This document shows positions 1 to 9,270 of a stretch of 64,000 nt of DNA, piece after piece. The DNA is from Roseiarcus sp963758335. Its GTDB lineage: Bacteria; Pseudomonadota; Alphaproteobacteria; Rhizobiales; Beijerinckiaceae. Location: the NCBI GenBank assembly GCA_963758335.1, contig CAVWVF010000008.1:248001-312000 (forward strand), in the 5' to 3' direction. A model generated the notes under the pieces. It did not search any database, had not been told where the DNA came from, and worked only from the letters and a program-made list of their open reading frames with translations. The position numbers and the translations under genes were made by a program. Every line of letters starts with the position of its first letter. The first letter of the stretch is position 1.

Positions 1-881
1 AGGTTCTGCGCTTCCAACCGAGAGAGCGCCTCCTTTTCCTCCTGCGTCAGACGATCGACGTTCTTCAGGAAGATGTAGCGCCGGCCCTTGATCTGGAAGT
101 TGTTCCGCGCCTCCTCGCGCCGCACCTGGTCGACGGCCTCGTTGGCGAGTTTGATGACGTGAAATTTGTCGAACGTGATCTCAGCGTTCGGGAAGTTCTC
201 TTTGATCCCCGCCTCGAATGCAGCCCCCATGTCGATGCTGGCGTCGGTCACCGCTTCGCGCCGGCCGCCATGCGCCTCGAGGAAATCCGCGAATTCCTTC
301 ACGGTCGCCGCGTCCTTGCCGTCGGCGACGTAGACGACCTTGCGCCGCGCCATGTCAACGAACAGGCTGATGTAGTCGTGGCCGCGCCGCGCCGAAGTCT
401 CGTCGGCGGCGATGCGCCGCACCAGCGACAAATCCAGCTTCTCCACCGCCCGCCAGACGTAGTGTTCGACGATGCGCCACAAGCGCGTGTCGTGCTCGCC
501 GAGCCGCTCGGCCGCATTGGCGATCGGCATCGTCTTGGCCAGCGCCAGCACATAGGCCTCGAACAGCAACGTGAAACCCGATCCCGCGCGAGCCCACGGC
601 GTCGCCACCTTGCGCACGCCGCACTGCGGACACGTCACCCTCGGCGTGCGCGCATGCAACAGCGTGCGATGCTGGAAGAAATCCAGATGCCGCCAGGTCT
701 CCTCCTTCGTGTCATGAACCGCGCAGTCCTCGCGCCCACACTGCGCACAGGCGAACCGACTCCCCCGCGGAAAATCCACGCATAAATCGAGCCGACCGTC
801 CACCGCGTCAAACTCGCTGCGCGTCACCATCCACGGCGACGCAAGACCAAGGGCCAACTGGAAAAGATCGGTGTCCTGCAT
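1..881 (-). CDS. ISL3-family transposase, C-terminus outside window
   Basis: Reading from the ATG at 881 gives MQDTDLFQLALGLASPW and an N-terminal zinc-binding region with CAQCGRE and CPQCGVRKV pairs, followed by the start of the DDE catalytic part (RRIAADETSARRGHDY). About 293 of the 403 codons seen in the complete copy are present, with no frame break. It is closer to copy 3 (24923) than to copy 2 (15687): all of the differences that mark copy 2, such as LSSPW for LASPW, are absent. The protein would cut and join DNA at the element ends. Confidence 0.93.
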   Translation of the reverse strand, partial: MQDTDLFQLALGLASPWMVTRSEFDAVDGRLDLCVDFPRGSRFACAQCGREDCAVHDTKEETWRHLDFFQHRTLLHARTPRVTCPQCGVRKVATPWARAGSGFTLLFEAYVLALAKTMPIANAAERLGEHDTRLWRIVEHYVWRAVEKLDLSLVRRIAADETSARRGHDYISLFVDMARRKVVYVADGKDAATVKEFADFLEAHGGRREAVTDASIDMGAAFEAGIKENFPNAEITFDKFHVIKLANEAVDQVRREEARNNFQIKGRRYIFLKNVDRLTQEEKEALSRLEAQN

Positions 882-966
882 CCCCTCAGGCTAAACGCGA
901 TCCCCCCTGAGCGATCGCTAACCCGCCCCCAAATTCCGACTTACCCACTCCTTTCAGCGAGGAGCC
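1..966 (-). mobile_element. ISL3-family insertion sequence, copy 1 (cut by the window edge)
   Basis: The right-hand end (about 937-966) matches the ends of the two complete ISL3 copies in this window (14462-15772 and 24838-29125), including the terminal GGCTCCTCGCT read on the minus strand. The complete copies are 1311 bp, so about 345 bp lie outside the window. The bases after the end (967-974) would be half of an 8-bp target duplication, but the partner is not visible. The element truncates the gene fragment that follows. Confidence 0.9.
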
Positions 967-1535
967 GCGGCGGCGGCATTCAAGAGGAAATGGTGCCTCT
1001 CGAAGCACATCCGGCTGTTCTTTTCATGCCGCTCTTTGGTCCCCCGGGGATTCTTTTAGGCTGGCAAAAATCAGAGGCTTTCGCTGGCCGGATTCAAATC
1101 ATCAATTTCGTGCCGGACCTCAATGCGCGCCTTCAGGCACTCGGCGGCAAAGTAAACCTTACGCGTGGCTTTGATATGGAGCCATTCGGGCGGATGCTTT
1201 GCAAGGTTGCACATGCTTTTGCCATGGCGTCAGCAAAAAGCGAATTCGAGCCCTATCTGGAGGGCATCATCATAGGGAGACGGCCGTTCCACCTTTCCCA
1301 TTACGTCGGCACACCAATTGTCGAAGAACCGCCGGGCAATATCACAAATACGCTGCACCAGCTTGGCTTGGCCTTTCAGCCCGATCCCGGCAACGCTACT
1401 CGACTTGCGCCTCCGATTACCTATTTGGTCGTGCAGATTCGACTATTCGCGATTGTGAACTCGCCAGTGTACTGGGTTGTAGTCGGCCACCTCAAAGAGG
1501 GCCACGGGCTGCGAGTACCGTATTCTTCCGACTGA
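967..1535 (+). pseudogene. C-terminal fragment of an unrecognised protein, cut by ISL3
   Basis: The reading frame is open from the exact ISL3 boundary to a stop at 1535, giving about 188 residues without a plausible start of its own; the first ATG is at 990. It contains segments such as VLFMPLFGPPGILLGW and a hydrophobic tail (YLVVQIRLFAIVNSPVYWVVVGHL). I do not recognise the family. The codon use looks genuine, so this is probably the end of a gene whose front lies on the other side of the ISL3 copy. Confidence 0.5.
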
Positions 1536-2018
1536 GCGCTGCGCCTGCCTCAGCGGACGGCCGCTCAGGGGGTTCTGCGCGGCGGCGCGCGGGTTTGGCG
1601 GAGCCGGATTTTTTGCGATTGTCGGGTGCAGCTGCTCGACTAGAACCACGCTTTATTATTGAAGAGTGAGCAATTCGAGCCAAGAACCAGCTGGATCTAA
1701 TTCGATAATCCGTTGCTCCGTCCATCCCGCGGCCGAAATCACAATTCGCGGTTGTTTCAGAGCTGAGGCTTGCTGGCAACACTGACTGGTCCGCCGAACT
1801 GTAAAACTGCACTAAGGGCAAGGTCTGCAATGGGTCGATTCCGGCCGTCCAGGGGCCGATCCGACCGCGCGCCAAGGATCAGATTCTGACCACTGGGCTG
1901 AGGTCAAGAGCCTTAAATTTCAAACTGAGACACTACCCCAATTTTCGGCGCCATTCGGTCATCCCGCAATTGGGATAGGCTCGCAAGCGACTACCGGGGC
2001 TTCCCGCGCCCGGCGGGG
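1536..2018. other. Intergenic stretch without a recognisable gene
   Basis: No open frame here has convincing coding character, and no RNA gene is apparent. The stretch ends about 60 bp downstream of the leuC stop codon. It may hold IS debris, but I could not assign any of it to a family. Confidence 0.4.
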
Positions 2019-3422
2019 CTACCGCCACTCTCTGACGTCGACGAAACGTCCGGCGACCGCGGCCGCGGCCGCCATGGCCGGCGAGACGAGGTGGGTGCGG
2101 CCCTTGTAACCCTGGCGGCCCTCGAAATTGCGGTTCGAGGTCGAGGCGCAGCCCTCGCCAGGCAGAAGCTTGTCCGGGTTCATCGCGAGGCACATCGAGC
2201 AGCCGGGCTCGCGCCACTCGAAGCCGGCGGCGAGGAAGATCTTGTCGAGCCCCTCCGCCTCGGCCTGCGCCTTGACGAGCCCCGACCCCGGCACGACCAT
2301 CGCGTTGACCCGCTCTGAAACCATGCGCCCTTGAATGATCTTCGCCGCGGCGCGCAGATCCTCGATGCGGCCGTTGGTGCAGGAGCCGATGAAGACCCGG
2401 TCGATCGCGAGGTCGGTGATCCTCTCGCCGCCCTTAAGGCCCATGTAGTCCAGCGCGCGTTTGATCGAGGCGCGCTTCTGCTCGGTCGGGCCGTCGGAGA
2501 CGCGCGGCACAGTCCCGAGGATCGAGGCGACGTCCTGCGGGCTCGTGCCCCAAGTGACGACCGGCGGCAGCTCGGCGGCGTTGAGCCTGACCTCGGCGTC
2601 GAACTCGGCGCCCTCGTCGGTGCGCAGAGTCTCCCAATAGGCGCGCGCCTGATCCCACAGGGCGCCCTTCGGCGCCTTCGGGCGGTCCTTTAAGAATTCG
2701 TAGGTCTTGTCGTCGGGTGCGACCATGCCGGCCCGCGCGCCGCCCTCGATCGACATGTTGCACACCGTCATGCGGCCTTCCATCGAGAGCGCCTCGATCG
2801 CGGAGCCCCAATATTCGATGACGTGGCCGGCGCCGCCATTCGCGCCGATTGTGCCGATGATCGAGAGAATGATGTCCTTCGCGGTGACGCCTTCGGGCAG
2901 CGCGCCGTCGACCTTGACCCGCATGTTCTTGGCCTTGGTCTGGATCAGGGTCTGGGTCGCCAGCACGTGCTCGACCTCGGAGGTGCCGATGCCGTGGGCG
3001 AGCGCGCCGAAGGCGCCATGGGTCGAGGTGTGGCTGTCGCCGCAGACGATCGTCGTTCCGGGCAAGGTGAAGCCCTGCTCCGGCCCGATGATGTGCACGA
3101 TGCCCTGCCGGCGGTCGAACTCGTTGAAATATTCGATGCCGAATTCGCGCGCGTTCGCCGCCAGCGTCTCGACCTGCAGCCGGCTCTCGGGATCGGCGAT
3201 GCCCTTGCTGCGGTCGGTCGTCTGGATGTTGTGGTCGACGACGGCGAGCGTTTTTTCCGGCGCCCGCACCCGCCGCCCCGCCAAGCGCAGGCCTTCGAAG
3301 GCCTGCGGGCTCGTCACCTCGTGGACGAGATGGCGATCGATGTAGATGAGGCTCGAGCCGCCCGCCGTCTCGATGACATGGTCGTCCCAGATCTTGTCAT
3401 ACAACGTACGCGGCTTGGGCAT
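2019..3422 (-). CDS. leuC: 3-isopropylmalate dehydratase large subunit
   Basis: LeuC and LeuD together isomerise 2-isopropylmalate to 3-isopropylmalate in leucine synthesis, in the cytoplasm. The 467-residue product has the family's usual length and starts MPKPRTLYDKIWDDHV. The aconitase-type [4Fe-4S] ligands are visible: one Cys in IGSCTNGR (about residue 347) and two in CSMC (about residues 407-410). GDSHTSTHGAFG and the C-terminal STSNRNFEGRQG signature are also present. leuD is not adjacent. The gene is intact, in contrast to several neighbours, which fits an essential biosynthetic role. It is transcribed away from the oxidoreductase operon at 3696. Confidence 0.97.
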   Translation of the reverse strand: MPKPRTLYDKIWDDHVIETAGGSSLIYIDRHLVHEVTSPQAFEGLRLAGRRVRAPEKTLAVVDHNIQTTDRSKGIADPESRLQVETLAANAREFGIEYFNEFDRRQGIVHIIGPEQGFTLPGTTIVCGDSHTSTHGAFGALAHGIGTSEVEHVLATQTLIQTKAKNMRVKVDGALPEGVTAKDIILSIIGTIGANGGAGHVIEYWGSAIEALSMEGRMTVCNMSIEGGARAGMVAPDDKTYEFLKDRPKAPKGALWDQARAYWETLRTDEGAEFDAEVRLNAAELPPVVTWGTSPQDVASILGTVPRVSDGPTEQKRASIKRALDYMGLKGGERITDLAIDRVFIGSCTNGRIEDLRAAAKIIQGRMVSERVNAMVVPGSGLVKAQAEAEGLDKIFLAAGFEWREPGCSMCLAMNPDKLLPGEGCASTSNRNFEGRQGYKGRTHLVSPAMAAAAAVAGRFVDVREWR

Positions 3423-3695
3423 AATGGTCTCCGGCGCCGGACCGGCGCGAATGGAAGGGGGTGGCGGGCTATCTATGCCGAACGAGGCGAAGAAGGAAGG
3501 GGCGGACGAGGGCTGCTGACCTCATTCGTTCCCCGCCCTCGCGCTTGACCTGTTTCCGTCAGGCGTGAAATAAACCAAGTCACCAGCTTGTGTCGAATTT
3601 AATGCCGATTTTTTGAACATTCGGCCCCAAAGCGGTGTTATGACGTCGGCTCCCATCAACTCCGGCCAAGCGGGAGGCGGGGAGGACATTGCGTA
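3423..3695. promoter_or_regulatory. Divergent intergenic region between leuC and the oxidoreductase operon
   Basis: This 273-bp gap must hold the leuC promoter (minus strand) and the promoter of the operon starting at 3696. The middle (about 3560-3625) is clearly more AT-rich than the surroundings. A purine-rich GGGAGGCGGGGAGG at about 3670-3684 lies upstream of the GTG at 3696. No operator could be assigned. Confidence 0.4.
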
Positions 3696-5486
3696 GTGCG
3701 CGCGACCGACATCGCCAATCCAGACTACTTCCATAAGGTCGTCGACTGCCAGTGGGCCTGCCCGGCCCACACGCCCGTCCCGGAATACATTCGGCGGATC
3801 GCGCAAGGCGACTACAACGGCGCCTATTTGATCAACTGGAAGTCGAACGTCTTTCCCGGCATCCTCGGCCGCACCTGCGACCGCCCTTGCGAGCCCGCCT
3901 GCCGGCGGGGGCGCCTCGAGGAACAGCCGGTCGCCATCTGCCGGCTGAAGCGGGTCGCGGCGGACCGGAAGCAGGACATCGAAGCCCTTCTCCCGAAGGC
4001 CGCGGCGACGCTGAACGGCAAGCGAGTAGCCTGCGTCGGCGCGGGGCCGGCGTCGCTGACGGTCGCGCGGGATCTGGCGGCGATCGGCTACGAGGTCGTC
4101 GTGTTCGATTCCGATTCGCGCGCCGGCGGCATGATGCGCAGCCAGATCCCGAAATTCCGCCTGCCCGACGAAGTGATCGACGAAGAGGTCGGGTACGCGC
4201 TCTCGACCGGCGGCCGGTTCGTCGCCGGGCGACGCATCAACAGCCTCAAGGCGCTGCTCGGCCAAGGCTACGACGCGATCTTCGTCGGTTGCGGCGCGCC
4301 GCGCGGGCGCGATCTCGACATTCCGGGCCGCAAGGAAGCCGCGAACAACGTCCGCATCGGCATCGAGTGGCTCGCCAGCGTGTACTTCGGCCACACCCAT
4401 TCGATCGGCCGGCGAGTGGTGGTGCTGGGCGGCGGCAACACCGCGATGGATTGCTGCCGCACCTCGCGCCGCCTCGGCGGGGCAGAGGTCAAGGTCGTGG
4501 TGCGCTCCGGTTACGCCGAAATGAAGGCCTCGCCGTGGGAGAAGGAGGACGCGATCCACGAAGGCGTCGAAATCCTCAATTACCTCGTGCCCAAGGCCAT
4601 TACGCACGAACGAGGCCGCCTGACCGGCGTCGCGTTCGAAAAGGTGAAGGCCGAGAAGGACGAGCGCGGCCGGCGCGTACTGGTTCCTACCGGCGAGCCC
4701 GACGTCCACATCGCCTGCGACGACGTTCTCGTCGCGGTCGGGCAGGAGAACGCGTTTCCCTGGATCGAGACCGACCTCGGGATCGCCTTCAATCGCAATG
4801 GAATGCCGACGGTCGATCCGGTCACCTTCCAGTCGAGCCTGCCCCACGTCTTCTTCGGCGGCGACGCAGCCTTCGGCCCGAAGAACATCATCACGGCGGT
4901 CGCGCACGGCCACGAGGCGGCGATCTCGATCGACGCCTATTGCCGGGGCGAGGACCCGCGCGTCCGGCCTCCGCCGACGACCAATCTCATCAGCCAGAAG
5001 ATGGGCATTCACGATTGGTCCTACGACAGCGCGATCACGCTCGACCGCCGCTTCGCCGTACCGCACGTCGAGCGGGCGGCGGCGCTGAGGAACCTGCGCA
5101 CCGAAGTCGAGCTCGGCTTCACCGACGAGCAGGCGCTCGGCGAAGCGGGCCGCTGCCTCAACTGCGACGTCCAGACCGTCTTCTCGGCGCCCGCCTGCAT
5201 CGAGTGTGACGCTTGCGTCGACATCTGCCCGATCGATTGCATTTCCTTCGTGCCGAACGCGCCCGAGGACGAATTGCGCCTGTCGCTCAGCGCGCCGGCG
5301 AACAATCTCGATCAGGCCATTCTCGTGTCCGAGCCGGTCAAGAGCCAGCGAGTCATGGTTAAGGACGAGGACCTCTGTCTCCACTGTGGCCTGTGCGCCG
5401 AGCGCTGTCCGACCGGCGCATGGGACATGCAGAAATTCACCATCGAAATGGCTCAAGCGGGGCAGGCATGCCAATCGAGGCGGTAA
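3696..5486 (+). CDS. NADPH:ferredoxin oxidoreductase, GltD-like flavoprotein fused to a 2x[4Fe-4S] ferredoxin domain
   Basis: The 596-residue protein has four parts. An N-terminal Cys-rich Fer4_20-type region comes first (CQWACPAHTPVPEY, CDRPCEPACRRG, residues about 20-75). An FAD fold follows (CVGAGPASLTVARDLA, about 112) and then an NADPH fold (VVLGGGNTAMDCC, about 247). The C-terminal part binds two clusters (CIECDACVDICPIDC and CLHCGLCAERCP, about 505-575). Such proteins pass electrons between NAD(P)H and ferredoxin. The next two genes encode a ferredoxin-dependent 2-oxoacid oxidoreductase, so this is most likely its electron-transfer partner, like KorC of aromatic-degrading Proteobacteria (inferred from context). 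The GTG start at 3696 follows a purine-rich site, and the 3' end overlaps korA by 19 bases. Confidence 0.85.
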   Translation: MRATDIANPDYFHKVVDCQWACPAHTPVPEYIRRIAQGDYNGAYLINWKSNVFPGILGRTCDRPCEPACRRGRLEEQPVAICRLKRVAADRKQDIEALLPKAAATLNGKRVACVGAGPASLTVARDLAAIGYEVVVFDSDSRAGGMMRSQIPKFRLPDEVIDEEVGYALSTGGRFVAGRRINSLKALLGQGYDAIFVGCGAPRGRDLDIPGRKEAANNVRIGIEWLASVYFGHTHSIGRRVVVLGGGNTAMDCCRTSRRLGGAEVKVVVRSGYAEMKASPWEKEDAIHEGVEILNYLVPKAITHERGRLTGVAFEKVKAEKDERGRRVLVPTGEPDVHIACDDVLVAVGQENAFPWIETDLGIAFNRNGMPTVDPVTFQSSLPHVFFGGDAAFGPKNIITAVAHGHEAAISIDAYCRGEDPRVRPPPTTNLISQKMGIHDWSYDSAITLDRRFAVPHVERAAALRNLRTEVELGFTDEQALGEAGRCLNCDVQTVFSAPACIECDACVDICPIDCISFVPNAPEDELRLSLSAPANNLDQAILVSEPVKSQRVMVKDEDLCLHCGLCAERCPTGAWDMQKFTIEMAQAGQACQSRR

Positions 5487-7301
5487 ACGATTTCGTCATT
5501 CGCTTTGCCAATGTGAATGGCTCGGGCTCGGCCAGCGCCAATCTCCTGTTCGCGCGGTCGATTCTGCGCATGGGCGTGCCGATCGCGCCGCGCAACATCT
5601 TCCCCTCCAACATCCAGGGCCTGCCGACCTGGTATGAGGTGCGGGTGAGCGAGCAAGGGTGGCTCGGAGCGCGCGGCGGCGCCGACATTCTCGTCGCGAT
5701 GAACGCGCAGACCTTTGCGCGGGACGTGGCTGCGCTCGAGTCCGGCGGCTACCTCTTCTACGATTCAACCCGACCGCTCCCGCCGTCGACGATACGCGAC
5801 GATATCGTGGCGCTCGGGATGCCGCTCACCGAAATCTGCGCCTCCCAATATTCGGAGCCGAGGCAGCGCCAGCTCTACCGCAACATGGTCTATGTCGGCG
5901 CGCTCGCCGCGCTCCTCGACATCGACCTCGGCGTCATGGAGACGCTGGCCGTGGAACGGTTCAAGGGCAAGGACAAGCTCATCGAAGCCAACCAGCGGGC
6001 GCTGCGCATCGGCCACGGCGAGGCGATGTCGCGCTTCGCCTGCCCGCTCGGCGTTCGCGTCCGGCGCAGCAATGCGGTCGGCGATCGGATTCTCGTCGAA
6101 GGCAATTTCGCCGCCGCGCTCGGGGCGGTCTACGGCGGCGCGACCGTTTGCGCGTGGTATCCGATCACGCCGTCCACGTCGCTCGCGGAGGCGTTCGAGC
6201 GCCAGTGCGCGCGCTATCGCACCGACGCTACGGGCAAGAAGAACTACGCCATCCTGCAGGCCGAGGACGAGATCGCCGCTATCGGAATCGCGATCGGCGC
6301 CGGCTGGAACGGCGCGCGCGCCTTCACTGCGACGTCAGGGCCCGGGATTTCGCTGATGCAGGAATTCTTCGGCCTCGCCTATTTCGCCGAGATTCCGGTG
6401 GTCGTGTTCGACGTGCAGCGCGGCGGCCCGTCGACCGGCATGCCGAACTCGGACCCAGCAGTCGGATCTCCTGTCCTGCGCCTTCGCCTCGCACGGCGAC
6501 ACCAAGCACGTGCTGCTCATTCCCGACGGCCCGAACGAGGCGTTCGAATTCGCCGCGGACGCGTTCGATCTCGCCGAGCGGCTGCAAACGGTCGTTTTTG
6601 TCTTGCTCGACCTCGACATCGGCATGAATTCGCATCTCAGCGCGCCGTTCAAATGGGATGACGCCCGGACTTACGACCGCGGCAAGGTTCTTTCGTTCGA
6701 GGAACTGGAAAAGGCGCCGAACTTCGGCCGCTACGATGACGTCGACGGCGACGGAATTCCCTATCGGACGCTTCCCGGCGGCCATCCGACGCGCGGCGCC
6801 TATTTCACGCGCGGCACCAGCCGTGATCGCTTCGCGCGCTATACCGAGGAAGGCCTGCCCTATATCGACAACATGGAGCGGCTCGAGCACAAATTTGAGA
6901 CCGCGCGCGACCTGCTGCCGCGGCCGGTCCTCAGGCGGGCGGCGAAGCCGACGCGAATTGGCGTTCTGTACTACGGATCGACCGCCGCGCCCATCGACGA
7001 GGCCCAACAGATGCTGGAAAGCGAGGGCGTATACGTGGACGCCCTGCGCATTCGCGCGTTTCCGCTCGCGCACGAGGTCGCCCAATTCATCGACGGCCAT
7101 GATCAGATTTTCGTCGTCGAGCAGAATCGCGATGCGCAGATGCGCACGCTCATTTCGACCGATCTCGGCGTCGCGACGGACCGCTGGACGCCGATCCTCC
7201 ACTACAACGGCATGCCGACATCAGCCCGCTACATCTTTCGTGAAATCGCCGCGCGCTTGCGGGAGCCGGCCGCCCCGCTACCTCTCGAGGCCGCTGAATG
7301 A
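5468..7301 (+). pseudogene. korA: 2-oxoacid (2-oxoglutarate-type):ferredoxin oxidoreductase alpha subunit, frameshifted
   Basis: KorA with KorB oxidatively decarboxylates a 2-oxoacid to its CoA thioester and reduces ferredoxin. The gene starts at ATG 5468 (MPIEAVNDFVIRFANVNGSG), a gamma-domain start, and continues through the pyrimidine-binding domain (AWYPITPSTSLAEAF, GPGISLMQEF, QRGGPSTGMP). An extra A in the CCGAACTCGG stretch near 6446 shifts the frame. The expected sequence resumes at once in another frame (TQQSDLLSCAFASHGD) and runs to 7301, giving about 611 residues, the normal length for fused gamma-alpha KorA. The indel could be a mutation or a sequencing error. The gene overlaps korB by 4 bases. 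Confidence 0.85.
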
Positions 7302-8353
7302 CCTACCTCGCCAAACCGAAGTTTCACCATCCCTCGATCGCGGTCAACGCGCTCGGCTTCACCCGCCGCGACTACGAAGGCGCGATGTCGACGCTCTGCG
7401 CCGGCTGCGGTCACGACTCGATCACCGCGGCGATCCTTCACGCCTGCTTCGAGCTCGCCCTGCCGCCGCACCGCATCGCGAAGCTCAGCGGCATCGGCTG
7501 CTCGTCGAAGACGCCGACCTACATGCTCGGCCAGAGCCACGGCTTCAACTCGGTGCACGGCCGAATGCCTTCGGTCTTGACCGGCGCCAATCTCGCGAAC
7601 CGCGATCTCATCTATCTCGGCATTTCCGGCGACGGCGACACCGCCTCGATCGGGTTCGGGCAGTTCGCCCACGTGATGCGGCGCGGCGTCAACATGGTCT
7701 ATATCGTCGAAAATAACGGCGTGTATGGCCTGACCAAAGGGCAGTTCTCCGCCACCGCCGACCGCGGCTCGAAGAGCAAGAAAGGCGGCGGCGCGCGCGA
7801 CGAGCCGATCGACCTCGTCGGCGTGGCGATCCAGCTCGGCGCGACCTTCGTCGCGCGCAGCTTTTCCGGCGACAAGGCGCAGCTTGTGCCGCTCATCAAG
7901 GCGGCGTTCGAGCATCGCGGCGCGGCGTTCATCGACGTCATCTCGCCCTGCGTCACCTTCAACAATCACGAGGGCTCGACCAAGAGCTTCGACTATGTGC
8001 GCGAGCACAACATCGCGGTCAACGCGCTCGACTTCATCACCGGCCGGGAGCCGATCGAGATCGACTACGCCGAGGGCGCGGCCCATTCCGTGACCCTGCA
8101 CGACGGCGCGACCATCTTTCTGCGCAAGCTCGACGCAACCCACGATCTCGGCGACCGCGCCGCCGCCCTGACGATGCTGGGGCGCTGCCGCGAGACCGGC
8201 GAGATCCCGACCGGCCTCCTCTACCTCGACCGCGGGGCCGAGGAGCTGCACGACACGATGAACACGACGCTGCGCCCGCTGAACGAGCTCACCGAGGCCG
8301 AGCTTTGCCCCGGCTCGAAGGCGCTCGAGGCGATCAACGCATCGCTGCGATGA
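7298..8353 (+). CDS. korB: 2-oxoacid:ferredoxin oxidoreductase beta subunit
   Basis: This is the thiamine-diphosphate-binding partner of KorA. The 351-residue product has the N-terminal LCAGCGHDSI cluster-ligand motif, GIGCSS, and the ThDP/Mg motif GDGDTASIGFGQ followed by ENNGVYGLTKGQ. HEGSTKSFDY lies near residue 225. These are the hallmarks of the OFOR beta subunit, and the length is usual. The start (ATG 7298) overlaps the korA stop and the stop overlaps the next start, so translation is coupled through the operon. Substrate specificity is inferred from overall resemblance to the 2-oxoglutarate type. Confidence 0.9.
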   Translation: MTYLAKPKFHHPSIAVNALGFTRRDYEGAMSTLCAGCGHDSITAAILHACFELALPPHRIAKLSGIGCSSKTPTYMLGQSHGFNSVHGRMPSVLTGANLANRDLIYLGISGDGDTASIGFGQFAHVMRRGVNMVYIVENNGVYGLTKGQFSATADRGSKSKKGGGARDEPIDLVGVAIQLGATFVARSFSGDKAQLVPLIKAAFEHRGAAFIDVISPCVTFNNHEGSTKSFDYVREHNIAVNALDFITGREPIEIDYAEGAAHSVTLHDGATIFLRKLDATHDLGDRAAALTMLGRCRETGEIPTGLLYLDRGAEELHDTMNTTLRPLNELTEAELCPGSKALEAINASLR

Positions 8354-9270
8354 TCGGCGCTCCCGCCTACATCGACGAAGCGGGCGTCCGCGCCGTCCTC
8401 CAATGGGACCCGCTCATCGACGCGATGGAGACCGCCCTCGGGGAGTTCTCCTCGGGCAAGGTTCTTCAGCCGGTGCGCAGCGTTCTCACGATCGAGGAGG
8501 GCCAGCGGTATCTCGGCGTCATGCCGGCGGTCGCCGAGGGAGCGATGGGCCTCAAGCTCGTCAGCTTCTATCCGGCCAACGCCGGAAAGGGCGTCGCCAC
8601 CCATCACGCGATGATCGTCCTCATGCGCCCCGACACCGGCGAGCCCATGGCGGCGATGGACGGCACGCTCATCACGGAAATGCGCACGGCGGCGGTGTCG
8701 GCGGCGGTGACCCGACGGCTGGCGCGCCCCGACGCCCGCGTTCTGGCGCTCATCGGCGGCGGCGTCCAGGCGGGCGCCCATCTCGCCGCGCTCAAGCGGG
8801 TGCGCAATTTCGACCAGGCGAGAGTCTGGAGCAGAACGCCCGACCGCGCGCGGCGCTTCGCCTCCGAACACGGCGCAATCGCAGTCGACGAGGTTCGCGC
8901 GGCGGTCGAGGACGCGGACGTGATCGTGACCGCGACGAATGCGCAGGAACCCGTGCTTCGCGGCGAATGGGTCAAGCCCGGCGCGCATGTCAACGCGGTC
9001 GGGGCGGCTCGGCCGAACTGGCGGGAGCTCGACGACGCGCTCATGACGTCGTCCGTGCTCGTCGTCAACTCGCGGGAAGCGGCGCTGAGGGAATCGGGCG
9101 ACGTGATCCTTTCGGGAGCGCCGATCTACGCCGAAGCCGGCGAATTGTTCTCCGGCGCCAAGCCGATGCCGCTCGCCGGCGCGACATCCGTGTTCAAGTC
9201 CCTGGGCCTGGCCGTGGAGGACATTGCGGCGGCCCAGCTCGTTCATCAAAACCTTGCGCGTGGCGCGTGA
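8350..9270 (+). CDS. Ornithine cyclodeaminase / mu-crystallin family NAD(P)-dependent enzyme
   Basis: From the ATG at 8350, which overlaps the korB stop as ATGA, the 306-residue product has the family layout. An N-terminal substrate part holds RSVLTIEEG, MPAVAEGAMGLKLVSFYPAN and DGTLITEMRTAAVSA. It is followed by a Rossmann fold with GGGVQAGAHLAAL and a C-terminal helix region. Members include ornithine cyclodeaminase, alanine dehydrogenase and ketimine reductases, and the exact substrate cannot be read from the sequence. Its coupling to korAB suggests a shared role in amino- or oxo-acid metabolism (inference). Confidence 0.85.
   Translation: MIGAPAYIDEAGVRAVLQWDPLIDAMETALGEFSSGKVLQPVRSVLTIEEGQRYLGVMPAVAEGAMGLKLVSFYPANAGKGVATHHAMIVLMRPDTGEPMAAMDGTLITEMRTAAVSAAVTRRLARPDARVLALIGGGVQAGAHLAALKRVRNFDQARVWSRTPDRARRFASEHGAIAVDEVRAAVEDADVIVTATNAQEPVLRGEWVKPGAHVNAVGAARPNWRELDDALMTSSVLVVNSREAALRESGDVILSGAPIYAEAGELFSGAKPMPLAGATSVFKSLGLAVEDIAAAQLVHQNLARGA

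Noticed and set aside
159..785. Plus-strand frames opposite the ISL3 transposase genes (also at 14767 and within 25019-28886)
   Set aside because: They recur only because the transposase recurs. The transposase frame carries the zinc and DDE motifs.
3522..5474. A 650-codon open frame on the minus strand
   Set aside because: It lies opposite the NADPH:ferredoxin oxidoreductase gene, whose plus frame shows every expected cofactor motif. The minus frame has an Arg/Asp/Val-rich shadow composition and no domain.
5468..7301. Programmed frameshift in korA
   Set aside because: The break is at CCGAACTCGG, which has no slippery run, and related enzymes are read in one frame. A simple indel is more likely.
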